From Maricaulis sp965228215 (GTDB taxonomy: Bacteria; Pseudomonadota; Alphaproteobacteria; Caulobacterales; Maricaulaceae): a stretch of 64,000 bases of DNA. Made by a program: the position numbers and the translations under genes. The first letter of the stretch is position 1; each line of letters starts with the position of its first letter. The stretch covers positions 2,976,001-3,040,000 of the forward strand of contig OZ245800.1 in the NCBI GenBank assembly GCA_965228215.1, written 5' to 3'. Under the pieces are notes generated by a model that had not been told where the DNA came from, searched no databases, and worked only from the letters and a program-made list of their open reading frames with translations. Positions 16,513 through 25,891 of the stretch are shown in pieces.

Positions 16513-17487
16513 TCAAGGCGTCAGGATGACCTTGCCGATGGCCTTGCGGCCGGACAATTCGCCAAACGCCGTCAGGAAGTCCTCCAGCGGATAGGTCGAG
16601 GCCACGTGCGGCTTGATCTTTCCAGCTTCATAGAAGTCGAACAGCTCGCGCATGTTTCCGTAATGCCCCTTCGGATCCCGCATGGCCCAGGCACCCCAGA
16701 ACACGCCGACGGCCGACGCGCCTTTCAGGAGCGGCAGGTTCAGCGGCAGTTTCGGAATGGGCCCGGAGGCGAAACCGATCACCAGGTGACGGCCTTCCCA
16801 GCCGATGGCGCGAAAAGCGCTTTCGGCCAGTTCACCACCGACCGGGTCATAGATCACGTCCACGCCCTGCCCGCCGGTCAATTCCTTGGCGCGCGCCTTG
16901 AGGTCCTCGCTGGAATAATTGATGCCCTCATCGGCACCATGCTCCCTGGCAACGGCGAGTTTCTCGTCCGTCGAGGCCGCCGCGATCACCTTGGCGCCCA
17001 TCGCCTTGGCCAGCTCCACTGTCGCCAGGCCCACTCCGCCCGCGGCGCCGAGTACGAGAACGGTCTCGCCCTCCTGCAGTTTCGCGCGCTGTTTCAGGGC
17101 GTAATAGGACGTTGCATAGACGACGGTCAGACCTGCCGCTTCCTCGAAGGACATGCTGTCCGGGATCTTGATGACGGCGGGCGCCGGCGAGGCCACTTTC
17201 GAGGCGAACGCACCCGTCAGACCGTTGAAACAGACCCGGTCGCCGACCTCGAATCCGGAGACATCATCGGCCATGGCGGCGATCACGCCGGCGCCCTCTC
17301 CGCCCGGCACGAAGGGCGTGGGCGGTTTGAACTGGTATTCGCCGCGGACACAGAGCAGGTCCGGGAAGTTCAGGCCCGCCGCCTTCACATCAATCATCAC
17401 ATGACCCGGCGGCAGAACCGGATCATCGACATCCTCGACCTTGAGATTCTCTTCCGGTCCGAATTCGCGGCAATAGAGCGCTTTCAT
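16513..17487 (-). CDS. Zinc-less MDR oxidoreductase (NADPH:quinone reductase-like)
   Basis: Medium-chain dehydrogenase/reductase of 324 residues in the quinone oxidoreductase class. It begins MKALYCREFG, with substrate-domain phrases GLNFPDLLCVRGEY and PFVPGGEGAGVI. The Rossmann motif is VLVLGAAGGVGLATVELAKA, followed by VIAAASTDEKLAVAREHGAD. No structural-zinc cysteine cluster is seen. The ATG at 17487 has AGGAGAC upstream and follows the thiolase stop by 11 bp. As the last gene of the catabolic operon it may reduce an enone or enoyl-CoA intermediate; that role is inferred from position. Confidence 0.88.
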   Translation of the reverse strand: MKALYCREFGPEENLKVEDVDDPVLPPGHVMIDVKAAGLNFPDLLCVRGEYQFKPPTPFVPGGEGAGVIAAMADDVSGFEVGDRVCFNGLTGAFASKVASPAPAVIKIPDSMSFEEAAGLTVVYATSYYALKQRAKLQEGETVLVLGAAGGVGLATVELAKAMGAKVIAAASTDEKLAVAREHGADEGINYSSEDLKARAKELTGGQGVDVIYDPVGGELAESAFRAIGWEGRHLVIGFASGPIPKLPLNLPLLKGASAVGVFWGAWAMRDPKGHYGNMRELFDFYEAGKIKPHVASTYPLEDFLTAFGELSGRKAIGKVILTP

Positions 17488-17498
17488 CCTGATGTCTC

Positions 17499-18701
17499 CT
17501 ATGCGACTTCGAACAGGCCGGCAGCACCCATACCGCCGCCGACGCACATCGTCACGACGACAAATTTCACGCCGCGGCGCTTGCCCTCGATGAGTGCGTG
17601 ACCCACCAGGCGGGCGCCTGACATGCCATAGGGGTGACCAACCGAGATGGCACCGCCATTCACATTGAGATTCTCGTTGGGAATACCCAGCGTGTCGCGG
17701 CAATGCAGGACCTGGACGGCGAACGCCTCGTTGAGTTCCCACAGGCCGATATCATCCATGGTCAGGCCATTGGCCTTGAGCAGTTTCGGAACGGCGTGGA
17801 TCGGGCCGATACCCATTTCATCCGGATCGAGGCCGGCAGCGGCCATGCCGCGATAAATGCCCAGCGGCTGCAGGCCGCGGCGTTCGGCTTCCCTGGCTTC
17901 CATCAGCACCGAGGCCGATGCGCCATCGGAAAGCTGGGAGGCGTTGCCGGCCGTGATGAAACGGCCTTTCTTGATCACCTGGCCGTCCTTGAAGACCGGC
18001 TTCAGTCCGGAGAGGTTCTCCGCCGTCGTGCCGGGACGATTGCCCTCATCCTTCTCCAGCGTCACCTCGACATCGGAGACTTCCTTGGTCTCCTTGTTGA
18101 AGAATTTCATGACCGAGGGCAGCGGCACAATCTCGTCGTCGAACTTGCCGGCTTGCTGGGCCGCGTGCGTGCGGTCCTGGGACTGGGCGGCGTATTCGTC
18201 CTGGGCCTCGCGGGAGACGCCATAACGATCCGCCACGATCTCCGCCGTTTCCAGCATGGACATGTAGAGCGCCGGCTGATGTTCCAGCGTCCACTCATCG
18301 GCGGCGCGGAAATTGTTCATATGCTCGTTCTGGACGAGGGAAATACTCTCCAGACCGCCGCCGACCGTCACCGTCATGCCGTCAGAAATGATCTGCTTGG
18401 CCGCGGTGGCGATCGCCATCATGCCGGAGGCGCACTGGCGATCCATCGACATGCCGGCCACCGATGTCGGCAGCCCGGCGCGGATGGCGCAGTTACGTCC
18501 CGGATTGCGGCCGGTCGAGCCCTGCTGCATGGCGCAGCCCATGATGACGTCGTCAATCTCGGCCGGATCGACGCCTGCGCGCTCGACAGCGTGCTTGATC
18601 GCATGTCCGCCCAGGGCGGGACCGGAGGTGTCGTTGAACGCGCCGCGATAGGCCTTGCCGATCGGCGTGCGCGCCGTTGATACGATGACAGCTTCACGCA
18701 T
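17499..18701 (-). CDS. Acetyl-CoA acetyltransferase (thiolase)
   Basis: Thiolase of 400 residues that cleaves 3-ketoacyl-CoA to acetyl-CoA and a shortened acyl-CoA. The nucleophile C90 lies in MDRQCASGMM, the His motif in GGAISVGHPYGMSGARL (H356), and the second cysteine C386 in CVGGGMG. All three catalytic elements are intact. GGAGCTTAGC precedes the ATG, which lies 1 bp after the thioesterase stop. It supplies the last step of the beta-oxidation spiral encoded by this operon. Confidence 0.94.
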   Translation of the reverse strand: MREAVIVSTARTPIGKAYRGAFNDTSGPALGGHAIKHAVERAGVDPAEIDDVIMGCAMQQGSTGRNPGRNCAIRAGLPTSVAGMSMDRQCASGMMAIATAAKQIISDGMTVTVGGGLESISLVQNEHMNNFRAADEWTLEHQPALYMSMLETAEIVADRYGVSREAQDEYAAQSQDRTHAAQQAGKFDDEIVPLPSVMKFFNKETKEVSDVEVTLEKDEGNRPGTTAENLSGLKPVFKDGQVIKKGRFITAGNASQLSDGASASVLMEAREAERRGLQPLGIYRGMAAAGLDPDEMGIGPIHAVPKLLKANGLTMDDIGLWELNEAFAVQVLHCRDTLGIPNENLNVNGGAISVGHPYGMSGARLVGHALIEGKRRGVKFVVVTMCVGGGMGAAGLFEVA

Positions 18702-18702
18702 G

Positions 18703-19515
18703 CTAAGCTCCTTTTGCTTTGGCCCGGTACCAGACGACTTGCTGGGTGGTGGCCATCAGGCGTCCATCGCGGCTCCACATCCGCGCGAACTGGTCAAAAA
18801 ATCCGCGGCCACCCCGGGCCGCATTGGTTTCCACGAGCATGAAATCTCCGCCCACGGCCTCCAGGTCCTCCCGGGACGCATGGATGTAGACGGTCATGGA
18901 TATGGTTGCGATCGGGTCGGGCCCGTCGAGAACGTGAAACAGGCGCGGCGCCGGTGTGTCCGCGAGCGCGGTCAGGGCCGGCACGTCCAGCGGACGCCCC
19001 TCCTCCATGCGCACCCAGGCCGCCGAGCGCGTATCACCATTGCCCTGGAAGGGCGGATTGATCGCGTGACGGATCTGCACCGGCTGCATCCAGCCGACAA
19101 ATTCCACGCGCGGACAATCCATCGGATCCGGAGCGTCGGGCTTCTCGCCCTCGGTCCACTCTACGGTTTCCCGGCGACGGGCCAGCACGGCCGTCGCGCG
19201 ATTGCTGACACCCTTGCCGGCGTCGGAGATCAGATTGGCGGTCCAGAATTGCGTGCCCCGACCGGCCCGGTCACACACGACCTCGATCGTGAAGGGTCCG
19301 TCCGGCACGGCATTCATGAAGTCTGTGGTGATGGAAACGAGTTCATAGACCTCGTCCACCGAGCGCAGGCAGGCATGCGCAAGCACGGCGACACTCCAGC
19401 CCCCATAGGGACCGATCATGTTCTGGAAGGCCGGATGGACCTGGCCGCGGAAAACCACGCGACCCTCGTCCCGTTCCGTCTCTTCCAGCGCGATCGCCTC
19501 GTCGAACACGCCCAT
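18703..19515 (-). CDS. Acyl-CoA thioesterase-family protein (TesB-like double hotdog)
   Basis: A 270-residue protein with the layout of TesB-like, two-hotdog thioesterases (4HBT_3 type). The N-terminal hotdog contains HPAFQNMIGPYGGWSVAVLA, and the C-terminal one contains ISMTVYIHASREDLEAVGGDF and ends with a DGRLMATTQQVVWYR strand. It probably releases CoA from an intermediate or protects the CoA pool. It starts 2 bp after the SDR stop and ends 1 bp before the thiolase ATG. Catalytic residues are not certain in this family. Confidence 0.82.
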   Translation of the reverse strand: MGVFDEAIALEETERDEGRVVFRGQVHPAFQNMIGPYGGWSVAVLAHACLRSVDEVYELVSITTDFMNAVPDGPFTIEVVCDRAGRGTQFWTANLISDAGKGVSNRATAVLARRRETVEWTEGEKPDAPDPMDCPRVEFVGWMQPVQIRHAINPPFQGNGDTRSAAWVRMEEGRPLDVPALTALADTPAPRLFHVLDGPDPIATISMTVYIHASREDLEAVGGDFMLVETNAARGGRGFFDQFARMWSRDGRLMATTQQVVWYRAKAKGA

Positions 19516-19517
19516 GA

Positions 19518-20438
19518 TCAGCCCAGTTTCACGCCGAAATGGGCGGCGGCCTTGCCGAGGAATTTCATCGTCTGCTGACCGCCCTGCTCGTAGAGCTGCT
19601 GACCGTCGGCCGCGATGATGGCATCGATATTCCGCGCCACGCCTTCGGGCGTCTGGTCTTCCGGCGGCAGGTAGATGCCGTCCGTCTCATAGACGCGTGT
19701 CGCGGCATAACCGCCGGCACCCGCACAGAGCACCAGGCGCGAAGGCGCGTCCTCGCTGACGAGATAACACAGGCCCGCACTGACGCTCTCCACCGTCATC
19801 AGCTTGAGCGCCTCTTCCGGGATCAGACCCTCGGTCATGCGGGTGGCCGCCGTCGGCGACAGGGCGTTCACGCGGATGCCATACTTGGCGCCCTCGAGAT
19901 GCAGCACATTCATCAGGCCGACGAGGCCCATCTTCGCGGCGCCGTAATTGGACTGGCCGAAATTGCCGTAAATGCCCGAAGACGAGGACGTCATGGCGAT
20001 ACGGCCGTACTGGCGCTCGCGCATGTGATCCCAGACGGCTTTCGTGCACGTCACTGAGCCGGTCAGGTGTACGTCCAGCACGGTCTGGAAGTCTTCCAGG
20101 CTCATCTTGGCAAAGGATTTGTCGCGCAGGATACCGGCATTGTTCACCAGGATGTCGACTTGGCCGAAGGCTTTCAGCGCCTCGTCCACCATGTCCTGGA
20201 CCTCGTCGGCCTTCGTGACATTGGCGCGGTGGGCAATGGCCTCGCCGCCGGCCTCACGGATTTCCGCGGCCACATCCTCGGCAGCCGAGCCGGAGCCCGT
20301 ACCATCGACCGAACCACCCAGATCATTGACGACGATCTTCGCGCCGCGCGACGCCATCATCAGGGCGTGGGAACGGCCCAGCCCGTGGCCGGCGCCGGTG
20401 ATAATGGCCACGCGGCCGTCGAAACGGATATCACTCAT
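19518..20438 (-). CDS. SDR similar to the 3-hydroxyacyl-CoA dehydrogenase part of MFE-2
   Basis: Classical SDR of 306 residues, longer than usual. TGAGHGLG (14-21), a VVNDLGGS strand with the Asp of NAD users (D39), NNAG (99-102) and Y165-x3-K169 (YGAAK) are present. VNDLGGSVDGTG is typical of the peroxisomal MFE-2/HSD17B4 dehydrogenase domain. It should oxidise 3-hydroxyacyl-CoA to 3-ketoacyl-CoA, between the MaoC-type hydratase and the thiolase of the same operon. AGAGGAAAAG precedes the ATG. Confidence 0.9.
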   Translation of the reverse strand: MSDIRFDGRVAIITGAGHGLGRSHALMMASRGAKIVVNDLGGSVDGTGSGSAAEDVAAEIREAGGEAIAHRANVTKADEVQDMVDEALKAFGQVDILVNNAGILRDKSFAKMSLEDFQTVLDVHLTGSVTCTKAVWDHMRERQYGRIAMTSSSSGIYGNFGQSNYGAAKMGLVGLMNVLHLEGAKYGIRVNALSPTAATRMTEGLIPEEALKLMTVESVSAGLCYLVSEDAPSRLVLCAGAGGYAATRVYETDGIYLPPEDQTPEGVARNIDAIIAADGQQLYEQGGQQTMKFLGKAAAHFGVKLG

Positions 20439-20456
20439 TGTCTTTTCCTCTGGGGA

Positions 20457-20918
20457 TCAGCCGACGACCTGCATGGTCAGCCATTGCGCGATCAGGGCGG
20501 GCTTGTCCTCGCCCTCGATCTCGACTGTGACATTGTATTGCAGCATCCACTGCCCGGGATTGCGTTCGGTCGCCTTTTCCAGCGTGAAACGACCGCGGAT
20601 CTTCTTTCCGGCCCGCACCGGCTGGAGAAAACGCACTTTCTCGAACCCGTAATTAATGCCCATCGTGATGCCGTCGAGCACGAAGCCGACATCCATCGCC
20701 ATGCGCGACAGCATCGACAGGCTCAGGAAGCCGTGCGCGATCGTGCCGCCGAACGGGGTTTCCTTCGCAGCACGGTCCGGGTCGATGTGGATGAATTGCG
20801 GGTCCTCGGTATTGTCCGCGAACACGTCAATGCGGGACTGGTCGATCTCGATCCAGCCGGACACGCCGACTTCCTGGCCGACATGATTGCCGACGTCTGC
20901 GGGTTTCACGATTGCCAT
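20457..20918 (-). CDS. MaoC-like enoyl-CoA hydratase
   Basis: Single-hotdog (R)-specific enoyl-CoA hydratase of 153 residues. The hydratase-2 motif is intact, with D39 and H44 in NTEDPQFIH and the GGTIAHGFLSLSM segment (57-69). It hydrates trans-2-enoyl-CoA to 3-hydroxyacyl-CoA. Its ATG overlaps the stop of the acyl-CoA ligase gene (TGATG), and it is followed by the dehydrogenase gene after 18 bp, so the order in the operon mirrors the order of reactions. Confidence 0.92.
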   Translation of the reverse strand: MAIVKPADVGNHVGQEVGVSGWIEIDQSRIDVFADNTEDPQFIHIDPDRAAKETPFGGTIAHGFLSLSMLSRMAMDVGFVLDGITMGINYGFEKVRFLQPVRAGKKIRGRFTLEKATERNPGQWMLQYNVTVEIEGEDKPALIAQWLTMQVVG

Positions 20919-22630
20919 CAGACTGTCTCCGCTTCCGGCAGCAGGGCCTTGCGCAGCCCCGGCTTGTCCACCTTGCCCGTGCCGCCGCGCGGCAAGGGGC
21001 CATCCATGCGCCAGTAATGATCCGGCAGTTTGAAAGCTGCGATCTGTGGTTTGAGGAATTCGGTGATGTCCTCGTCCGTCAGATCACTGTCCGGCTTGAG
21101 CAGGACGGCCGCGCCGACACGCTCGCCGAGACGCTCATCGGGGATTCCGATCACGGCCGCCTCGATGATGTCGTCATGCGAGGACAAGGCGCCCTCGACC
21201 TCGAGGCAGGAGATGTTCTCGCCGCCGCGAATGATCATATCCTTGATCCGGTCGACGATGGACAGGAAACCATCCTCGTCGATCACGCCGACATCGCCGG
21301 TCTTGAACCAGCGATCCTCGGTCAGCACCGCTGCCGTCGCCTCGGGCAGGTTGAGATAACCCTTGAACACGGCGGGTGAGCGGATCCAGACCTCGCCCGG
21401 TTCGCCGATATCGGCGTCGGACCCGTCCTCGCGGACCGTTTTGACATCGGTCACGGCGGGGATGGGACGGCCGCACGAACCCGGCTTGGACTGGTAGTCA
21501 TGCAGGCCGTTATAGGTTCCCAGCGCATTGGTCTCGGTCAGGCCGTAACCCGTGGAGGACCAGGATTTCGGGAAGACCTTGTCCAGTTTCTCCACGTGGG
21601 GCGCCGGGCGTTTGGCGCCACCAGCACCCATGTCCATGAGACTGTCGAGCGAGGCGCCGCGGCGTTCCGCTTCCAGCGCGATCTCGTGAGTCATGGTGGG
21701 CACGCCAACCACATTGGTCAGCTGTTCGCGCTCGATCAGCTCGACCGCCTCGCCCGCATCCCATTTGCGCATCAGGACCATTTTCCGGCCCGCCAGCAGC
21801 GACATCATGAAGACGGCGTGCGAACCGGTGCAGTGGAAGAGCGGCACCGAGACCAGAATGCCCGGCGTCTCGCCGAAATAATCCTCGCCGCCATTGGCGA
21901 CCTTCACACCTGCGCCGAGGAGGGCGAAAGACAGAACGGTCGTCACCGCGCCGCGATGGGTCAGCACCGCGCCCTTGGGTGCTCCGGTCGAGCCCGACGT
22001 GTAGAAAATCGCGAAATCGCTGTCCGTATCGATGGTGATCTCGGGATGCGGCTTTCCGGCACCCGCCGCGATGATCGCATCCAGTGTGTCATCGACGTCC
22101 GGCACCTCGCCGCGGCCACCGATAATGGTCAGGCCCAGGCTTTCCTTGTGCGGCTGGATGCGCTCGGCCTGGCGATAACCCGCGATGACATGCTTGGCAC
22201 CGCAATCGGTCAGCGCGTAGGCCATTTCCTCGCTGGTCCACCAGCCATTCATCGGCACCACGACACCGCCCGCGGCGATAATGCCCAGGAATGCCGCCAT
22301 CCATTCCGGCGAATTGCGCATGGCCAGCGCCACGCGCGTCCCCGGCGTGATGCCATGGCGTTCGACAAGCCCGACCGCGACGGCGACCGAACGGCCAACC
22401 AGATCGCCATAGGTCCAGCGCTGGTCTTCCAGCACGACGGCAGTCTTGTCGGCATGTTCCAGCGCCATCAGGAGCAGGAAGCGGAGATCCGGCGGCGCGT
22501 TCACATAACCGCGCTGTTTCACACCCAGAACCTCGACCTCGCCGATGGCGAAAGTCGGTTCCTGGGCAATGATGCCGGCATAGATCTGTTCCAGCTGTTC
22601 CCGTGTCGGGGCGGGCTTGCGTTCGCTCAT
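20918..22630 (-). CDS. AMP-forming acyl-CoA synthetase
   Basis: Adenylate-forming ligase of 570 residues that activates a carboxylic acid to its CoA thioester. The P-loop motif is YTSGSTGAPKGAVLTHRG. The STGYGLTET motif, the hinge TGDVG...DRIKDMIIRGGENI and the catalytic lysine in GGTGKVDKPGL are intact. The ATG at 22630 begins one base after the upstream acyl-CoA dehydrogenase stop, with GGAAGG upstream; an earlier in-frame ATG at 22657 lies inside that gene. It is the entry step of the operon. Substrate range (fatty, terpenoid or steroid side-chain acid) cannot be read. Confidence 0.93.
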   Translation of the reverse strand: MSERKPAPTREQLEQIYAGIIAQEPTFAIGEVEVLGVKQRGYVNAPPDLRFLLLMALEHADKTAVVLEDQRWTYGDLVGRSVAVAVGLVERHGITPGTRVALAMRNSPEWMAAFLGIIAAGGVVVPMNGWWTSEEMAYALTDCGAKHVIAGYRQAERIQPHKESLGLTIIGGRGEVPDVDDTLDAIIAAGAGKPHPEITIDTDSDFAIFYTSGSTGAPKGAVLTHRGAVTTVLSFALLGAGVKVANGGEDYFGETPGILVSVPLFHCTGSHAVFMMSLLAGRKMVLMRKWDAGEAVELIEREQLTNVVGVPTMTHEIALEAERRGASLDSLMDMGAGGAKRPAPHVEKLDKVFPKSWSSTGYGLTETNALGTYNGLHDYQSKPGSCGRPIPAVTDVKTVREDGSDADIGEPGEVWIRSPAVFKGYLNLPEATAAVLTEDRWFKTGDVGVIDEDGFLSIVDRIKDMIIRGGENISCLEVEGALSSHDDIIEAAVIGIPDERLGERVGAAVLLKPDSDLTDEDITEFLKPQIAAFKLPDHYWRMDGPLPRGGTGKVDKPGLRKALLPEAETV

Positions 22631-22631
22631 C

Positions 22632-23876
22632 TCAGCCTTCCATCGCCTCGTTGACATAGCGTTTGAGTTCCTTGCGGGCGATCACCATGCGGTGCACCGC
22701 ATCCGGACCGTCGGCAAAGCGCAGCGTGCGCAGCGCCACCCACATGCCGGCCAGCGGCGTGTCCTGTGAGACGCCCGTACCGCCATGCATCTGCATGGCC
22801 TCGTCGACCGTATCGAGCGCGACGCGCGGTGCGATCACCTTGATCTGGGAGATCCAGGGTGCAGCCGCGCGCGGATCGCCCTGGTCCATCATCCAGGCTG
22901 CTTTCAGGCACAGGAGGCGTGCCTGTTCGATCGCCATGCGGCGCTCGGCGATGATGTCCTTGTTGGCACCCAGGCGGGCCAGCGGCTTGCCGAAAGCGGT
23001 CCGGCTGACCGAACGGCGGCAGAGCAGTTCCAGCGCCCGCTCGGATTGTCCGATGGCGCGCATGCAGTGATGGATCCGGCCCGGCCCGAGACGGCCCTGA
23101 GAGATCTCGAAACCGCGACCGCGGCCGAGGATCAGCGCATCCTTGGGAATGCGCACATCCGTGAAGCGGATATGCATGTGGCCGTGCGGCGCATCGTCAT
23201 GGCCGAAGACCGTCATCGGACGCAGGATCTCGATACCCGGCGTCGAGGCATCGACCAGGAATTGCGAGTGCTGGCCGTGGCGCGGCGCGTCCTCGCCATC
23301 CGTGCGAGCCATCAGGACATAGACGGCACAGCGCGGATCACCAGCACCGGACGCCCAGTATTTCTCGCCGTTGAGCACCCATTCATCGCCATCCTCGACG
23401 GCGGAGAAATTGATGTTCGTGGCGTCGGACGAAGCCACGTCCGGCTCGGTCATCAGATAGGCGGAGCGGATCTTGCCCTCGAGCAGACCGCCGAGCCATT
23501 TGGCCTTCTGCTCGGCAGTGCCGTAGCGCTCGATGACTTCCATATTGCCGGTATCGGGCGCGGCGCAGTTGAACACTTCCGGCGCCAGGAAGGACCAGCC
23601 CATTTCCTCGGCCAGATAGGCGTATTCCACGGTGTTGAGCCCGTAGCCGCGATCACTGTCGGTCAGCCAGAAATTCCACAGGCCGCGGTCGCGCGCCTTG
23701 GCTTTCAGGCTTTCCCGGATCTCGTTCTGGCGATCGGTAAAGGCGAAACGATCCCCGCCGGCGGCCTTGCCGACCTCGGCGTGATACTCGTCTTCCAGCG
23801 GCATGATCTCGTCACGCACCATCGCGCGCACCTGATCGATGAGCGGTTTCACTCGCTCGGAAACGCCAAGATCCAT
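22632..23876 (-). CDS. Acyl-CoA dehydrogenase, ACAD10/11-like
   Basis: Flavin acyl-CoA dehydrogenase of 414 residues. MTEPDVASSD, LNGEKYWASGAGDPRC and the C-terminal RFADGPDAVHRMVIAR are the ACAD10/11-type signatures. In this subfamily the position of the usual catalytic Glu (EGT motif) is Asp in ADGPD. GAAGGAGGAAG precedes the ATG. It probably acts on an unusual acyl-CoA (branched or hydroxylated) within the operon; the substrate is not determined. Confidence 0.9.
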   Translation of the reverse strand: MDLGVSERVKPLIDQVRAMVRDEIMPLEDEYHAEVGKAAGGDRFAFTDRQNEIRESLKAKARDRGLWNFWLTDSDRGYGLNTVEYAYLAEEMGWSFLAPEVFNCAAPDTGNMEVIERYGTAEQKAKWLGGLLEGKIRSAYLMTEPDVASSDATNINFSAVEDGDEWVLNGEKYWASGAGDPRCAVYVLMARTDGEDAPRHGQHSQFLVDASTPGIEILRPMTVFGHDDAPHGHMHIRFTDVRIPKDALILGRGRGFEISQGRLGPGRIHHCMRAIGQSERALELLCRRSVSRTAFGKPLARLGANKDIIAERRMAIEQARLLCLKAAWMMDQGDPRAAAPWISQIKVIAPRVALDTVDEAMQMHGGTGVSQDTPLAGMWVALRTLRFADGPDAVHRMVIARKELKRYVNEAMEG

Positions 23877-23900
23877 TCTTCCTCCTTCGGACGCGGCGGC

Positions 23901-24692
23901 CTAGACCGGCTGACCGCGTTCTCCCATCATCATGCGGCGGAATTTGCGCATCCCGCCAAGCCATCGGTCGCGCTGGGTTGCCCGCAGCGCCTCGTATTCG
24001 GAAACCGTCTTGTGCGGCAGGGCGAGGAAGCGTTTTTCCTCGATCGCTGCCAGGGTCTCGCGGGCGACATCTTCCGGTTCGACAATGCCGTCGGCGCCCG
24101 CAATTCCGCCATCCTCGGACCCGCCAAGCATGTCGGTGCGAACCGCCTGAGGACACACGCAGACCACCTGCAGACCTTCATCTCCATGGGCCACAGCGAG
24201 GCTCTCCGCAAAGGAGACAGCCGCGTGTTTTGTCGCCGTGTAGGACGAGGCCCCGATCTGGGCCAGCAAACCGGCTGCCGAGGCGACGATGACAAACACG
24301 CCGCCGCCATTAGCCTTCATGCGCGGCCAGGCCTGGCGAGCACCGCGGACAGCGCCCATGACATTGACCTCGAAACTGGCCTGCCAGTCGGCATCCGATG
24401 CCGCAGCCGCATCCCAGCTGGGTGCGTCGACGCGCAGAATGCCCGCATTGGAGACATAGGCCGCGATCGGGCCGAGGCGGGTTTCCGCGTCGTCCAGGAA
24501 GGCCTTGATCTGGCTTTCATCGGTCACATCGACCGTCGCGCCATAGCCGTCGAATTCGGCCGCAGCCTCCTCGGCGCCCTGCAGGTCCGCCAGGGCGATC
24601 TTCGCCCCGGCCGCGTGGAAAGCACGCGCCATGGCGAGCCCGATACCCCGGGCTCCACCGGTAATGGCAACCGTCTTGCCAGCATACTCCAT
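23901..24692 (-). CDS. Short-chain dehydrogenase/reductase
   Basis: SDR of 263 residues with TGGARGIG (11-18), D36 in IALADLQGA suggesting NAD, SNAG (81-84) and Y151-x3-K155 (YTATK). The N-N-A-G motif has Ser in the first position. GGGGAGGACG precedes the ATG. It lies between two acyl-CoA dehydrogenase genes in the operon, so it may oxidise a ring or side-chain hydroxyl before or between rounds of beta-oxidation; this is inference. Confidence 0.88.
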   Translation of the reverse strand: MEYAGKTVAITGGARGIGLAMARAFHAAGAKIALADLQGAEEAAAEFDGYGATVDVTDESQIKAFLDDAETRLGPIAAYVSNAGILRVDAPSWDAAAASDADWQASFEVNVMGAVRGARQAWPRMKANGGGVFVIVASAAGLLAQIGASSYTATKHAAVSFAESLAVAHGDEGLQVVCVCPQAVRTDMLGGSEDGGIAGADGIVEPEDVARETLAAIEEKRFLALPHKTVSEYEALRATQRDRWLGGMRKFRRMMMGERGQPV

Positions 24693-24728
24693 GCAACGTC
24701 CTCCCCAGGTCGTTGGTGAGTGGATGTC

Positions 24729-25868
24729 CTAGTAGTTGCGCATCCGCGCGAACTTGTCCGTGTGGTAATTGCTGTCGCCGTAAAGCGCTTCAGCCACGCG
24801 GACACGCTTGATGAAGAAGCCGATATCGTACTCGTCGGTCATGCCGATACCGCCATGCATCTGGATGGCTTCCTGGGCGGACAGCTGTGCCACCTGACCC
24901 AGTTTCGACTTGGCCGCCGAGACCATCATCGCCGCGTGATCCGGCGCCATGTCGAGCGTCTGGAGCGCCTTCATGACGATGGATTTGCCCAGTTCGATCT
25001 CCGAATAGAGATGAGCCGCACGATGCTGCAAGCCCTGATAGGTGCCGATGATCTGGCCGAACTGCTTGCGTTCCTTCAGATACTCGACCGTCGTTTCCAG
25101 GCATTGCTGGGCCGAGCCGGACATTTCCGCCGACAGGCCGGCACGGCCCGCGTCGAGAATGGCTTCCAGCGAACCATGTCCGCCATCGACCTCGCCGAGA
25201 ACGGCATCGGCGTCCAGCTCGACATTGTCGAGCGTGACAGCTGCCGAATTGCGACTGTCGATCATCGTGGCCCGCTCGGTGGAGACACCATTGGCGTCAC
25301 GCGGCACCAGGAAGAGCGTGATGCCGTCAGCCTCGCCCTCACTGCCGGCTGTGCGCGCAGAGACGATCATCATGTCGGCGATATGGCCTTCCGCGACAAA
25401 GGTCTTGCGACCATTGAGCTTGAAACCATTGCCCGACCGTTCCGCCGTCGTGGTGACGTGGGCCGGATTGTGCTTGCGCCCTTCATCGACCGCGACCGCC
25501 GTGATGGCATTGCCTTCGGCGATGCGCGGCAGCCAGGCCGATTTCTGGCCCTCGGAACCGAAGCGCGACAGCGCCGTGGCACCCATGATCGCCGTCGACA
25601 GATAGGGCGATGCTGTCAGCGTCCGGCCCATCTCCTCGGCGATGACACCGGCGGCGACATGACCCATGGCGACCCCGCCATGCTCTTCGGGCACGAGCAC
25701 GCCGGCCCAGCCCATTTCGGCCATGCCTTTCCACGTGTCGCGATCGAAACCGTCAGCGCTTTCATCGTCGCGCAGCTTGCGCAACTGGCTCACCGGAGCC
25801 GCGTCCGCCAGGAATCCGCGGGCGGCATCCTTCAGCATGTTCTCTTCTTCGTTCAGAACCATCGCCAT
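24729..25868 (-). CDS. Acyl-CoA dehydrogenase, subunit lacking the catalytic Glu
   Basis: Acyl-CoA dehydrogenase of 379 residues of the type found as paired subunits (as in PimC/PimD and the mycobacterial steroid FadE pairs). The FAD and helical domains are recognisable, with IQMHGGIGMTDEYDIGFFIKR. The C-terminus reads AEALYGDSNYHTDKFA, where the usual catalytic EGT/EGGTSE is absent. It therefore probably works only with a partner. The gene 24 bp upstream encodes such a partner. GGGAGACAAG precedes the ATG. Confidence 0.9.
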   Translation of the reverse strand: MAMVLNEEENMLKDAARGFLADAAPVSQLRKLRDDESADGFDRDTWKGMAEMGWAGVLVPEEHGGVAMGHVAAGVIAEEMGRTLTASPYLSTAIMGATALSRFGSEGQKSAWLPRIAEGNAITAVAVDEGRKHNPAHVTTTAERSGNGFKLNGRKTFVAEGHIADMMIVSARTAGSEGEADGITLFLVPRDANGVSTERATMIDSRNSAAVTLDNVELDADAVLGEVDGGHGSLEAILDAGRAGLSAEMSGSAQQCLETTVEYLKERKQFGQIIGTYQGLQHRAAHLYSEIELGKSIVMKALQTLDMAPDHAAMMVSAAKSKLGQVAQLSAQEAIQMHGGIGMTDEYDIGFFIKRVRVAEALYGDSNYHTDKFARMRNY

Positions 25869-25891
25869 TGTTCTTGTCTCCCAGGTTCTGA

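Noticed and set aside
22785..24719. Long plus-strand open frame (644 codons) across two catabolic genes
   Set aside because: It runs opposite both an acyl-CoA dehydrogenase and an SDR gene with intact motifs, so it cannot be the coding strand.
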